Both the position numbers and the translations under genes were made by a program. The notes under the pieces were generated by a model that worked only from the letters and a program-made list of their open reading frames with translations, searched no databases and was not told the DNA's origin. Positions 18,372 to 27,700 of a stretch of DNA of 64,000 nucleotides are shown piece by piece (positions within the stretch are counted from its first letter, which is position 1; every line of letters begins with the position of its first letter). Source of the DNA: Psychroserpens luteus. GTDB lineage: Bacteria; Bacteroidota; Bacteroidia; Flavobacteriales; Flavobacteriaceae. Where the stretch lies: NCBI RefSeq assembly GCF_015319355.1, contig NZ_JADILU010000005.1:409601-473600 (forward strand), written 5' to 3'.

Positions 18372-19742
18372 ATGTTGAGAAATTACCTAAAGTTTTTGAG
18401 TATATTTTCGTTAGTCTTGGGATTTATTTCATGTGGCGATGACGATAATTATGTGCCAATAACAATTGACGCAAATATAGATGTTGTTGAAGTATCTCAA
18501 AATAGTTTTATAACAATTGATGTATTAGTTAATGATACTAATGTCCCTAATAACGGAATATTGGATGCTTTGACAACTCAAAACGGAACAACTCAAGTTT
18601 TAGACCCAAATTCAACTCCAAACAACCCATTAGATGATGTTATACTATACACACCTAATATAGACTTTGTTGGAAGCGATTCATTTGAATATACAATATG
18701 TGATGGCAATAATAACTGCGGAATAGGAACGGTCAACATTACTGTAACTCCAATATCTACAGTAAGTTTCAATTTAGATGAAATGCCTTACGATACGCTT
18801 TCAGAATACAACTTTTTTGATGGCGCCTTGAATAATTTGAATCCAGCATATGGTGTAATACCTTATGATTTAAATTCAACATTATTTACAGATTACGCAC
18901 ATAAAAAAAGATTTGTATGGATGCCAGATGGTACTAAAGCAAATTACAATAGTGATTTTACACCTTTAGATTTCCCTGTAGGGTCTGTTCTTATCAAAAA
19001 TTTTTATTATGATAATGTACAACCAAGTAATACATCGCGAATTATAGAAACAAGGTTAATGTATATGACAGCAGACGGATGGGATTTCGCAAATTATATA
19101 TGGAATAACGAACAAACTGAAGCAACATTTACAGATGATGGAAGCGTTACCGATGTTGAATGGGTAGAAAATGGCATAATTAAAAATGCTACTTATAGAG
19201 TTCCTTCAATAAATGAATGTTTTGCTTGTCATAATAAGTTTGGTACACCTGTGCCAATAGGGCCAAAACCACAAAACTTAAATAGAGATTTAAGTTATCA
19301 AGATGGTAGTACTGCAAATCAATTACAAAAATGGATTGAAATTGGGTATTTAGAAAATAGTCTTCCTACATCAATAGTCACAACAGTTAATTGGGAAGAT
19401 GAGACTTTAGATTTAAATTTAAGAGTACGCTCATACTTAGATATTAATTGTGCGCATTGTCACTCAGAAGAAAGCTATTGTGAATATAGACCTATGCGTT
19501 TTGCTTTTAATGAAAATGAAGATGATACAAACAAAGGTGTATGTGTAGAACCAGATACACAAATTGACGGTACATCTTTTATAGTAGCGCCTGGAAATAT
19601 AGATGCTTCTGTATTAACGTTTAGAATATCATCAATTGAAGAACAAAATAGAATGCCTTTACTGGGAAGAACTCTCAAACATGAAGAAGGTGTTAGATTA
19701 ATAGAAGAATGGATAAACTCTCTTAGTGGAGAATGTCAATAA
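18372..19742 (+). CDS. Lipoprotein with cadherin-like domain and two CxxCH haem motifs
   Basis: 456 aa. Signal peptide with lipobox LGFISC and an acidic start after the cysteine (GDDDNYVP), typical of Bacteroidota surface lipoproteins. Residues ~25-135 look like a Big_9/cadherin-like domain (VLVNDTNVP, VDFVGSDSFEYTICD type). The rest resembles the SO2930-family diheme c-type cytochromes: haem sites CFACH (about residue 283) and CAHCH (about residue 361), plus RMPLLGRT near the end. It may act in periplasmic or surface electron transfer. It lies 17 nt upstream of the FG-GAP gene. Confidence 0.8.
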   Translation: MLRNYLKFLSIFSLVLGFISCGDDDNYVPITIDANIDVVEVSQNSFITIDVLVNDTNVPNNGILDALTTQNGTTQVLDPNSTPNNPLDDVILYTPNIDFVGSDSFEYTICDGNNNCGIGTVNITVTPISTVSFNLDEMPYDTLSEYNFFDGALNNLNPAYGVIPYDLNSTLFTDYAHKKRFVWMPDGTKANYNSDFTPLDFPVGSVLIKNFYYDNVQPSNTSRIIETRLMYMTADGWDFANYIWNNEQTEATFTDDGSVTDVEWVENGIIKNATYRVPSINECFACHNKFGTPVPIGPKPQNLNRDLSYQDGSTANQLQKWIEIGYLENSLPTSIVTTVNWEDETLDLNLRVRSYLDINCAHCHSEESYCEYRPMRFAFNENEDDTNKGVCVEPDTQIDGTSFIVAPGNIDASVLTFRISSIEEQNRMPLLGRTLKHEEGVRLIEEWINSLSGECQ

Positions 19743-19759
19743 ATTAAAATTATAAAATT

Positions 19760-21781
19760 ATGAAATCAAAATTACTCGTATTAACAATTTTGGCGATAGC
19801 ATTTTGCGTCCCATCTTTTGGACAACCGGCTAATGATGTTATTAGTGGTGCTATTCCAATTACCCCTTCTCCAGAAGGAACGGGTTGTTCTTCACCAAGT
19901 TTTTATCTGCCTTTTTCAACAGATGGAACTACAGATAGTGGTCTTCAAGGATCTTGTACCTCATCTGGTAATGATCAATTCTTCACATGGACTGCAACAA
20001 CTAACGCTTTGTTTTTTGAATCTAACAGTCCAGGATATCCTGGAATAGTAATATGGAATGCAGCAGGAACTACTGAAATTACATGCGCAAATACAATTGT
20101 AACCGAAAATGTCTATGGCTGGAACATTGGTGATGATTTAATTATTCAAATTTATGATTTTGCGACAGATTCTGATGTAGCTTTCTGTTTAGAAGCTATT
20201 AATTACACTCCTCCTCCTCCTTCTCCAGTTACCTTTACTTCACAATCTTCTGGAACATCTGGAAGTTATAAAGTTGGAGTAGTTGATATGAATGGTGATT
20301 TCCTTGATGATATGGTTTCTATTTCTTCAACTAATGTAAATATTAGAGAACAAAACAGCACTGGTGGTTTTACAACTAAAAATATTACAACCTCAAATGC
20401 AGATTACCCTCCAACTTGGAGTTTCGTGGCTGCAGATTATGACAGAAATGGTTATACGGATTTATTATATGGAGGTGGTAGTGGTGTAACGTTTATGAAA
20501 GCAAATAGCACAGGAACAGGTTTTACTGAAATTTCTGGTCCTGAAGATATTTTTTCTCAGCGCTCAAACTTTGTAGATATAAATAATGATGGTAATCTCG
20601 ATGCCTTTGTTTGTCATGATGTTGCACCAAACGTTTACTATCTAAATGATGGTAGCGGAAACCTTAATTTTTACCAATCTAATGATCCCAGTGCTCCATA
20701 TGAGCTAGGTAATTATTCTTCAGGTGGTGATTATGGATCTATATGGATAGATTACGATAACGATAGGGATTTAGATTTATTTATTGCCAAATGCGGTGGT
20801 GAAGTAGCTCGTCGTACAAATGTAATGTATACAAACGATGGAAATGAAAACTACACCGAAAATGCAGCTGCAATTGGTTTAGCAGATCCAATGCAAACTT
20901 GGTCTGCTGCTTGGGGAGATTTTGATAGTGATGGAGATATGGATGTTTTTATTGGAGCTAGTTCTGGATCTCATAAATTAATGAGAAATGATAACGGTAT
21001 ATTCACAGATATAACTACAGGCTCAGGTATTAGTACACTTACAAGTAATTCAACAGAAACTGTAACCTTTGACTTTGATAATGATGGTAACTTAGACTTA
21101 GTATCTGGTCGTAACATTTTATATGGTAAAGGTGATATGACTTTTGATGTTTACCCAAATGTTTTTCCTGGATCTGGTTCTTACGGTGATCTAAATAATG
21201 ATGGATATATTGATTCTTTCAATTCTGGTTCTATATATTTTAATAATGCTGAAAGCAATAACAATTGGATTAAAATACATACTATAGGAACTGTAAGTAA
21301 CATAAACGGTATTGGAGCTCGTGTTGAAGTACACACACCATCAGGTATTAAAATTAGAGATGTAAAGAGTGGTGATGGGTTTAGATATATGAATTCATTA
21401 AACACACATATAGGTATAGGTACAGATGCGACTATTAATAGCGTTGTAATTTATTGGCCTTCTGGTGTAATAGATACCATTACAAATCCAACTATTAATG
21501 GTTCATTAGAAATTATTGAAGGAGATACATTAAGTTTAGAAAACTCTCTAACTAATGAATTAATCATTTATCCTAACCCAGCAAAAGATGTTTTAAACAT
21601 TAGTTCATTAGAATTAAATGACGCTATGATTTATACAATCTTTGATATTACAGGTAAAAGAGTTTTGAATTCTAAACTTAAAGACTCATCAATTGATATT
21701 TCCAATTTATCGCCTGGTAATTATATTTTACGAATTGTATCAGGAAATTTGATAAAGAGTCAAAAATTTATCAAATATTAA
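19760..21781 (+). CDS. Secreted FG-GAP/ASPIC-UnbV protein with T9SS type A sorting domain
   Basis: 673 aa. Signal peptide (LLVLTILAIAFCVPSFGQ), an N-terminal beta domain to ~150, then VCBS/FG-GAP propeller repeats with Ca-binding loops such as DYDNDRDLD and DFDSDGDMD. An ASPIC/UnbV domain follows (NGIGARVEV, GIGTDATINSVVIYWPSG), then a ~75-residue type A sorting domain (LIIYPNPAKDVLNISS ... GNYILRIVSG). It is a probable surface or secreted binding protein. It is paralogous to the next gene; ~380 residues in the middle and end align closely by eye. Confidence 0.87.
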   Translation: MKSKLLVLTILAIAFCVPSFGQPANDVISGAIPITPSPEGTGCSSPSFYLPFSTDGTTDSGLQGSCTSSGNDQFFTWTATTNALFFESNSPGYPGIVIWNAAGTTEITCANTIVTENVYGWNIGDDLIIQIYDFATDSDVAFCLEAINYTPPPPSPVTFTSQSSGTSGSYKVGVVDMNGDFLDDMVSISSTNVNIREQNSTGGFTTKNITTSNADYPPTWSFVAADYDRNGYTDLLYGGGSGVTFMKANSTGTGFTEISGPEDIFSQRSNFVDINNDGNLDAFVCHDVAPNVYYLNDGSGNLNFYQSNDPSAPYELGNYSSGGDYGSIWIDYDNDRDLDLFIAKCGGEVARRTNVMYTNDGNENYTENAAAIGLADPMQTWSAAWGDFDSDGDMDVFIGASSGSHKLMRNDNGIFTDITTGSGISTLTSNSTETVTFDFDNDGNLDLVSGRNILYGKGDMTFDVYPNVFPGSGSYGDLNNDGYIDSFNSGSIYFNNAESNNNWIKIHTIGTVSNINGIGARVEVHTPSGIKIRDVKSGDGFRYMNSLNTHIGIGTDATINSVVIYWPSGVIDTITNPTINGSLEIIEGDTLSLENSLTNELIIYPNPAKDVLNISSLELNDAMIYTIFDITGKRVLNSKLKDSSIDISNLSPGNYILRIVSGNLIKSQKFIKY

Positions 21782-21787
21782 ACATTA

Positions 21788-21820
21788 AAGCCTCTAAATT
21801 AATAATTTAGAGGCTTTTTT
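21788..21820 (+). terminator. Rho-independent terminator between the FG-GAP paralogues
   Basis: AAGCCTCTAAATT (21788-21800) pairs with AATTTAGAGGCTT (21804-21816), then a T run. The core GCCTCTA is shared with the terminator after the second paralogue. Confidence 0.92.
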
Positions 21821-21852
21821 TACTATTTTTAAGCACATTAATTACTTCAACT

Positions 21853-24267
21853 ATGAAAAAAATTACCCTCGCACTTTTTTTATTTAGTGCATTTTTTAGC
21901 TTTTCTCAAACTTTAAATCAACCTGCGAGTTGGCCCAACTCAAATTGGACTATTACAGGTAATTATCTAACAGGCGCAACAATATTTGAGGCAGATCCTA
22001 CTGTAAGTACAAACTTCGCATATGACGATGATGATGCTCTAAATGGTCATGACGATGATATTGCAGCAGAATCTCCTGTGATAAACTTAACAGCTGCCTA
22101 CAATGCCACTGAAACTTGGATTACTGTTGGAACTAGTTATGTGTTTCATGATTTTGGTGAAATTTTAATCCTTCAATATTGGGATGCAGATTCAGGTTCT
22201 TGGGTTAATTGGGGAAATGAATTATCGGGAACTCAAAATCCGCCAACAGATAATTTTTGTTCTGGAACTTATGAAAATTTTTCATCTGATCCATTAAATA
22301 TCTCATCATTTAGTACAAATCAATTAAGTAACTTTAGATATAGAATTTCTTATGATGACAACAATATTTGGGGATATGGTTTTTGTTTTAATTCTCCTAC
22401 CATAAGTTCTCAAATACCTCCTGCTTGTCCAAATATTTCAAATTTAAGCATATCTAATATTAATGTAAATTCAGCTAATGTATATTGGCAACAAGGTAGT
22501 ACAGAAACAAGTTGGGAAATTGCTGTACAAGCTCCAGGTTCTGGAATACCTTCTGGTTCTGGCACTTCTACAACATCAAATAACCCTTATCCAGTTTCTG
22601 GATTGGCTTCATCTACGTCTTATGAGATTTTTGTAAGAGGTTTTTGTGGTGGTACAGATTACAGTAATTGGGTTGGTCCTTTAACCTTTACTACATTATT
22701 AGACTCTCGTGTTAATTTTTCAACGCAATCAATTTCAATTGGAAATTACGATCTTACTGTAGTAGACATGAATGGAGATCATTTAGATGATATTGTCTCT
22801 GCGTCTTCATCTAATGTTAATGTTCATTATCAATTAAGCACAGGAGGATTTAACGAAGTTGATATCTCTACTCCTAACGCAGATTTCTTACCTGGATGGA
22901 GTATGGCAGCTGCAGATTATAATAGAGATGGGCAAACAGATTTATTATATGGCTCTGGTAGTGGTGTAAGTTTTATGAAGTCAAACAGTACTGGCACAGG
23001 TTTTACACAGTTTTCTGTACCAGACTATGTTTTTTCTCAACGCTCAAATTTTATAGATATCAATAATGATGGTAACCTCGATGCATTTGTTTGTCATGAT
23101 GTAGCGCCAAATGTATACTATATAAATGATGGATCAGGAAATCTTACATTCTACCAGTCTAATGTAACTCCTACCGCTCCTGTAAACTTAGGAGATTATG
23201 CTTCTGGAGGAAATTATGGCTCTATCTGGATAGATTATGATAACGATAGAGACATGGATATGTTTATTGCTAAATGTGGAGGTAGTGAAGCTAGAAGAAC
23301 AAACATTATGATGACTAATAATGGTGATGGTACTTTTAGTGAAAATGCACAAGCTTTAGGCCTTGCCGATATTATTCAAACTTGGTCTTCATCTTGGGGA
23401 GATTATGATAACGATGGTGACATGGATGTATTCGTTGGCGCAAGTTCAGGAAATCATAAACTTATGAGAAATAATGGAAATAGCACATTTACAGATGTGA
23501 CTACAGGAGCGGGAGTTACTGGAGCGCCTACTGGACATGAAAATGTAAGTTATGATATTGATAATGATGGGTATTTAGATATCTTATGTAATGGTACTAT
23601 TCTCTACGGAAAAGGAGATTTAACATTCGAAGACGCAGATAATGGGCAATTAAACTATAAAAACGGATCATTTGGAGATTTAAATAGTGATGGTTTTATA
23701 GATGCTTATTATAACGGAACCATCTATTGGAACCTTACAACACCTAACAATTGGATTACAATTAATACAGTTGGTGTACAGAGTAACATTGATGGTATTG
23801 GAGCAAGAGTTGAAATTACAACTAGTAACGGTACTCAAATTAGAGATGTAAGAAGTGGAGAAGGATTTGAATTCATGAGTACTTTAAATACACACTTCGG
23901 AATTGGAACTGAAACTGAAATTGATAATATAACTATTTACTGGCCATCTGGTGTAATCGACGTTATATCTGACCCAGCAATTAACACACCTCTTGAAGTT
24001 ATTGAAGGAGCAACGCTTTCTTTAGAAAATTCTTTTGTAAATGATTTGGTAATTTACCCTAATCCAACTAAAGACGTATTAAAAATATCAAGTACAGAAA
24101 GTTTACAGGATGCTATTTATACTATTTTTGATATCAATGGTAAACGTGTTATGAATTCTAAATTAAACCAAAACACGATTGATGTAAGCACTCTTAACAC
24201 AGGGAATTATATTTTAAGAATTGTTTCTGGTAACAGTATTAAAAGTCAGAAGTTTATTAAACAATAA
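21853..24267 (+). CDS. Secreted Fn3-FG-GAP/ASPIC-UnbV protein with T9SS type A sorting domain
   Basis: 804-aa paralogue of the preceding gene. Signal peptide (LALFLFSAFFSFSQ), a distinct N-terminal beta domain (~20-190), a fibronectin type III-like domain (about residues 195-285, with ANVYWQQGSTETSWEIAV and SSTSYEIFVRGFC), FG-GAP propeller, ASPIC/UnbV (NIDGIGARVEI, YWPSGVIDVI) and a C-terminal sorting domain (LVIYPNPTKDVLKISS). The tandem order and the near-identical propeller argue for a duplication in which the N-terminal domain was exchanged or lost. Confidence 0.87.
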   Translation: MKKITLALFLFSAFFSFSQTLNQPASWPNSNWTITGNYLTGATIFEADPTVSTNFAYDDDDALNGHDDDIAAESPVINLTAAYNATETWITVGTSYVFHDFGEILILQYWDADSGSWVNWGNELSGTQNPPTDNFCSGTYENFSSDPLNISSFSTNQLSNFRYRISYDDNNIWGYGFCFNSPTISSQIPPACPNISNLSISNINVNSANVYWQQGSTETSWEIAVQAPGSGIPSGSGTSTTSNNPYPVSGLASSTSYEIFVRGFCGGTDYSNWVGPLTFTTLLDSRVNFSTQSISIGNYDLTVVDMNGDHLDDIVSASSSNVNVHYQLSTGGFNEVDISTPNADFLPGWSMAAADYNRDGQTDLLYGSGSGVSFMKSNSTGTGFTQFSVPDYVFSQRSNFIDINNDGNLDAFVCHDVAPNVYYINDGSGNLTFYQSNVTPTAPVNLGDYASGGNYGSIWIDYDNDRDMDMFIAKCGGSEARRTNIMMTNNGDGTFSENAQALGLADIIQTWSSSWGDYDNDGDMDVFVGASSGNHKLMRNNGNSTFTDVTTGAGVTGAPTGHENVSYDIDNDGYLDILCNGTILYGKGDLTFEDADNGQLNYKNGSFGDLNSDGFIDAYYNGTIYWNLTTPNNWITINTVGVQSNIDGIGARVEITTSNGTQIRDVRSGEGFEFMSTLNTHFGIGTETEIDNITIYWPSGVIDVISDPAINTPLEVIEGATLSLENSFVNDLVIYPNPTKDVLKISSTESLQDAIYTIFDINGKRVMNSKLNQNTIDVSTLNTGNYILRIVSGNSIKSQKFIKQ

Positions 24268-24284
24268 ACTTTTAACAAAATCTA

Positions 24285-24320
24285 AAAAAAGCCTCTACAT
24301 TTATTTGTAGAGGCTTTTTT
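24285..24320 (+). terminator. Rho-independent terminator after the second FG-GAP gene
   Basis: AAAAAAGCCTCTAC (24285-24298) pairs with GTAGAGGCTTTTTT (24307-24320). Confidence 0.93.
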
Positions 24321-24355
24321 GTTTATTTTTGGTAGAACTAAAATAGGTGTGAATT

Positions 24356-26524
24356 ATGAAAAACATTTCATTGATATTAATAGCAATACTTGCATTTAGC
24401 GCATGCAAAGAAGAGGCTAAAGAACAAAAACGAGATATTGTGGTAAATTATCCAGAAACCAAAAAAGTAGATACAATTACCGATTACTTCGGAACACAAG
24501 TTAAAGACCCATATCGATGGTTAGAAGATGATAAAAGTGCCGAAACCGAAAATTGGGTGAAAGCTCAAAACGAATCTACTTATGGTTATTTAGACAACAT
24601 CCCTTATCGTGAAGAGTTAAAAGAAAGATTATCTAAACTATGGAATTACGAAAAAGTAGGTGCTCCTTTCAAAGAAGGTGACTACACTTATTTTTATAAA
24701 AATGATGGTCTCCAAAACCAGTATGTCATCTATCGCTATAAAACAGGTGATGATCCAAAATCTGCAGAAGTTTTCTTAGATCCAAACACTTTTAATGATG
24801 AAGGAACAATCTCACTTGGAGGAGCAAGCTTTTCAAAAGACGGAAAAACCTTGGCGTATGCTATTTCCGAAGGAGGCAGTGATTGGAGAAAAGTTCTCAT
24901 TATGAATACTGAAACTAAAGAAATTGTAGAAGATACTTTAGTCGATATTAAATTTAGCGGTATGTCTTGGTACAAAAACGAAGGCTTCTACTATTCCAGT
25001 TATGACAAACCAATAGGAAGTGAGCTCTCTGCTAAAACAGATCAACACAAATTATATTACCACAAACTAGGAACTTCTCAAAAGAATGATCCTGTAATTT
25101 TTGGAGGAACAGCAGCTGAAAAACACCGTTATGTTGGTGGTAATGTTTCAGAAGACAATAAATATTTAATAATTACTGCAAGTGTATCAACTTCAGGAAA
25201 TAAACTATTCATAAAAGATCTTTCGAAGTCTAATAGTCCATTAGTAACAGTTTTAAATCATACAGATAGTGATATATATCCTATTGAAAATGTTGGCAGT
25301 AAATTATATATGGTGACCAATCTAAACGCACCAAACAAGAAAATTGTAACTGTAGATGCTTCAAATCCAGGACCAGAAAACTGGGTGGATTTTATACCAG
25401 AAACAAAAAATGTACTGAGTCCATCAACAGGTGGAGGTTACTTCTTTGCAGAATATATGGTTGATGCAGTTTCAAAAGTCATGCAATATGATTATGATGG
25501 CAAACTAGTAAGAGAAGTAAAATTACCAGGTTTAGGTAGTGCAGGCGGATTTGGTGCCAAGAAAGAAGAAACAGAATTATATTACTCATTCACAAACTAT
25601 GTAACTCCAGGGAGTATTTATAAATATGATATTAAGAATGGAACGTCAGAAATTTTCGTAAAACCAGACATCGATTTCAATCCAGAGGATTATGAAAGTA
25701 ATCAAGTCTTTTTTACATCTAAAGATGGTACAAAAGTCCCAATGATTATTACGCATAAAAAGGGATTAAAACTCAACGGTAAAAATCCAACAATTCTTTA
25801 CGGTTATGGCGGATTCAACGTTAGTTTAACACCTTCATTTAGCATCGCAAATGCAGTTTGGATGGAACAAGGTGGTATTTATGCAGTTCCCAACCTTAGA
25901 GGTGGTGGAGAATATGGTAAAGCTTGGCATGATGCAGGAACTCAACTTAAAAAGCAAAACGTATTTGATGATTTTATAGCTGCTGCAGAATATTTAATAG
26001 CTGAGAAGTATACATCTAGTGATTATTTAGCAATTAGAGGAGGTTCAAACGGTGGTTTATTAGTTGGTGCCACAATGACACAGCGTCCAGATTTAATGAA
26101 AGTAGCATTGCCAGCAGTTGGAGTTTTAGACATGTTGAGATATCATACGTTTACTGCTGGAGCAGGTTGGGCTTATGACTATGGTACAGCAGATGACAAC
26201 AGAGAAATGTTTGATTACCTTAAAGGTTATTCTCCAGTACACAATGTAAAAGAAGGCGTACAGTATCCAGCAACTATGATAACCACAGGAGATCATGATG
26301 ATCGTGTAGTACCAGCACATAGTTTCAAATTTGCTGCAGAGCTACAAGCTAAACAAACAGGAAACAATCCTACATTGATTCGTATTGAAACAGATGCTGG
26401 TCATGGTGCAGGAACTCCAGTGTCGAAAACTATTGAGCAATATGCAGATATTTTTGGATTCACGCTTTACAACATGGGATTTGATGTATTACCAAGCAAA
26501 ATTAAAGAGAAAGTAAAAGGATAA
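24356..26524 (+). CDS. Prolyl oligopeptidase family lipoprotein
   Basis: 722-aa S9A serine peptidase. The N-terminus is a lipoprotein signal ([10 protein letters not shown]), so the enzyme is membrane-anchored in the periplasm or at the surface. The propeller N-domain begins at DPYRWLED. The catalytic domain has [22 protein letters not shown], the nucleophile [11 protein letters not shown] (about residue 563), then the aspartate in [14 protein letters not shown] and the histidine in DAGHGAG. It cleaves short proline-containing peptides. Length is standard. Confidence 0.93.
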   Translation: MKNISLILIAILAFSACKEEAKEQKRDIVVNYPETKKVDTITDYFGTQVKDPYRWLEDDKSAETENWVKAQNESTYGYLDNIPYREELKERLSKLWNYEKVGAPFKEGDYTYFYKNDGLQNQYVIYRYKTGDDPKSAEVFLDPNTFNDEGTISLGGASFSKDGKTLAYAISEGGSDWRKVLIMNTETKEIVEDTLVDIKFSGMSWYKNEGFYYSSYDKPIGSELSAKTDQHKLYYHKLGTSQKNDPVIFGGTAAEKHRYVGGNVSEDNKYLIITASVSTSGNKLFIKDLSKSNSPLVTVLNHTDSDIYPIENVGSKLYMVTNLNAPNKKIVTVDASNPGPENWVDFIPETKNVLSPSTGGGYFFAEYMVDAVSKVMQYDYDGKLVREVKLPGLGSAGGFGAKKEETELYYSFTNYVTPGSIYKYDIKNGTSEIFVKPDIDFNPEDYESNQVFFTSKDGTKVPMIITHKKGLKLNGKNPTILYGYGGFNVSLTPSFSIANAVWMEQGGIYAVPNLRGGGEYGKAWHDAGTQLKKQNVFDDFIAAAEYLIAEKYTSSDYLAIRGGSNGGLLVGATMTQRPDLMKVALPAVGVLDMLRYHTFTAGAGWAYDYGTADDNREMFDYLKGYSPVHNVKEGVQYPATMITTGDHDDRVVPAHSFKFAAELQAKQTGNNPTLIRIETDAGHGAGTPVSKTIEQYADIFGFTLYNMGFDVLPSKIKEKVKG

Positions 26525-26546
26525 TTATTAATAAAATATCATTTTC

Positions 26547-26578
26547 AGACCTACAAGGTTTTAAAGCCTTGTAGGTCT
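26547..26578. repeat. Palindromic interspersed repeat, ACCTACAAGG family
   Basis: AGACCTACAAGG and CCTTGTAGGTCT (26567-26578) form a 12-bp stem around an 8-nt AT core. Related copies occur at 32813 and 39409. Confidence 0.75.
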
Positions 26579-26593
26579 AGTTATATATACCAA

Positions 26594-27505
26594 ATGCTAA
26601 ACGTAAAAAATCTTACCTTTTCATACAACAAAACACCTATTTTAAAAGACTTATCTTTTAAGATTGAACAAGGTGAAAACTTGGCAATTATTGGAGAAAG
26701 TGGTTCAGGTAAAAGTACACTTCTAAAAGTGTTGTATGGTGAATATGATCTTAACTTCGGAAATATCTACTGGAAAGACAATGAAATCCTTGGGCCAAAA
26801 CACAATCTGGTTGTTGGTTATGATTTCATGAAATATGTAGCTCAAGAGTTTGAACTAATGCCATTTATTTCGGTAGAAGAAAACATAGGAAAGTTCCTCT
26901 CTAATTTTTTTCCGAAGGAAAAGAAAGAGCGCACAGCAGAATTACTAGAAGTGGTAGAACTTACCCCTTTTGCTAAGACGAAAGTCAAGACATTATCTGG
27001 CGGACAAAAACAACGTGTTGCTTTAGCTAGAGCATTAGCAAAACAACCAGAAATTATTTTGTTAGATGAACCTTTTAGTCATATTGATAATTTCAAAAAA
27101 CAATCCCTGAGACGTAATGTTTTTAAATATTTAAAAGAGAAAAACATCACTTGTATCGTAGCGACTCATGACAACAACGATGTACTTGGTTTTGCAGATA
27201 GAATGATACTTCTCAATAACAATATAATAGAAGTTTATGATACTCCAGAGGCTTTATACAAAAATCCTAAAACACCATTAATAGCGTCATTTTTTGGAGA
27301 GTTTAATGTTATAAAAGGTAAGATTATTTACGCTCATCAACTTCAAGTTGTTGATGAATCTAAACTTAAAGCAACAGTAACTGAAAGTTATTTTAAAGGA
27401 AATTATTATTTAGTTGAAGCAGATTTAGATGATGAAAAAGTATTTTTTGAGAATGTCAGTAAACTTGAAAACAAAAAAATCATCTATCTAAAAATAAGTA
27501 AATAA
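26594..27505 (+). CDS. ABC transporter ATP-binding protein
   Basis: 303 aa. Walker A GESGSGKST (about residues 35-43), Q-loop VAQEFELMPF, signature LSGGQKQRVALARAL, Walker B IILLDEPFSHID and the switch histidine in VATHDNND. A ~70-residue C-terminal extension follows the ATPase core (from about FFGEFNVIKG), like the regulatory tails of PotA/CysA-type importers. No permease or binding protein is adjacent, so the transported substrate is unknown. Confidence 0.85.
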   Translation: MLNVKNLTFSYNKTPILKDLSFKIEQGENLAIIGESGSGKSTLLKVLYGEYDLNFGNIYWKDNEILGPKHNLVVGYDFMKYVAQEFELMPFISVEENIGKFLSNFFPKEKKERTAELLEVVELTPFAKTKVKTLSGGQKQRVALARALAKQPEIILLDEPFSHIDNFKKQSLRRNVFKYLKEKNITCIVATHDNNDVLGFADRMILLNNNIIEVYDTPEALYKNPKTPLIASFFGEFNVIKGKIIYAHQLQVVDESKLKATVTESYFKGNYYLVEADLDDEKVFFENVSKLENKKIIYLKISK

Positions 27506-27700
27506 ACATGTCCCAAATCAATTCAGAGAATTGACATCTGAAATGCAGAATATGAAAATAAAATCGTGAATAAATTTTGAAGCCTTGGAAAAATTTTAGA
27601 TCTTATTTTCGGTTTTGTTCCGAAGAAACGGAATAAAAATTCCTCATTTCAGCATGATTTTTTGGTTCGTTTTGCATCAAGGCAAAATGAATAGAGAAAA

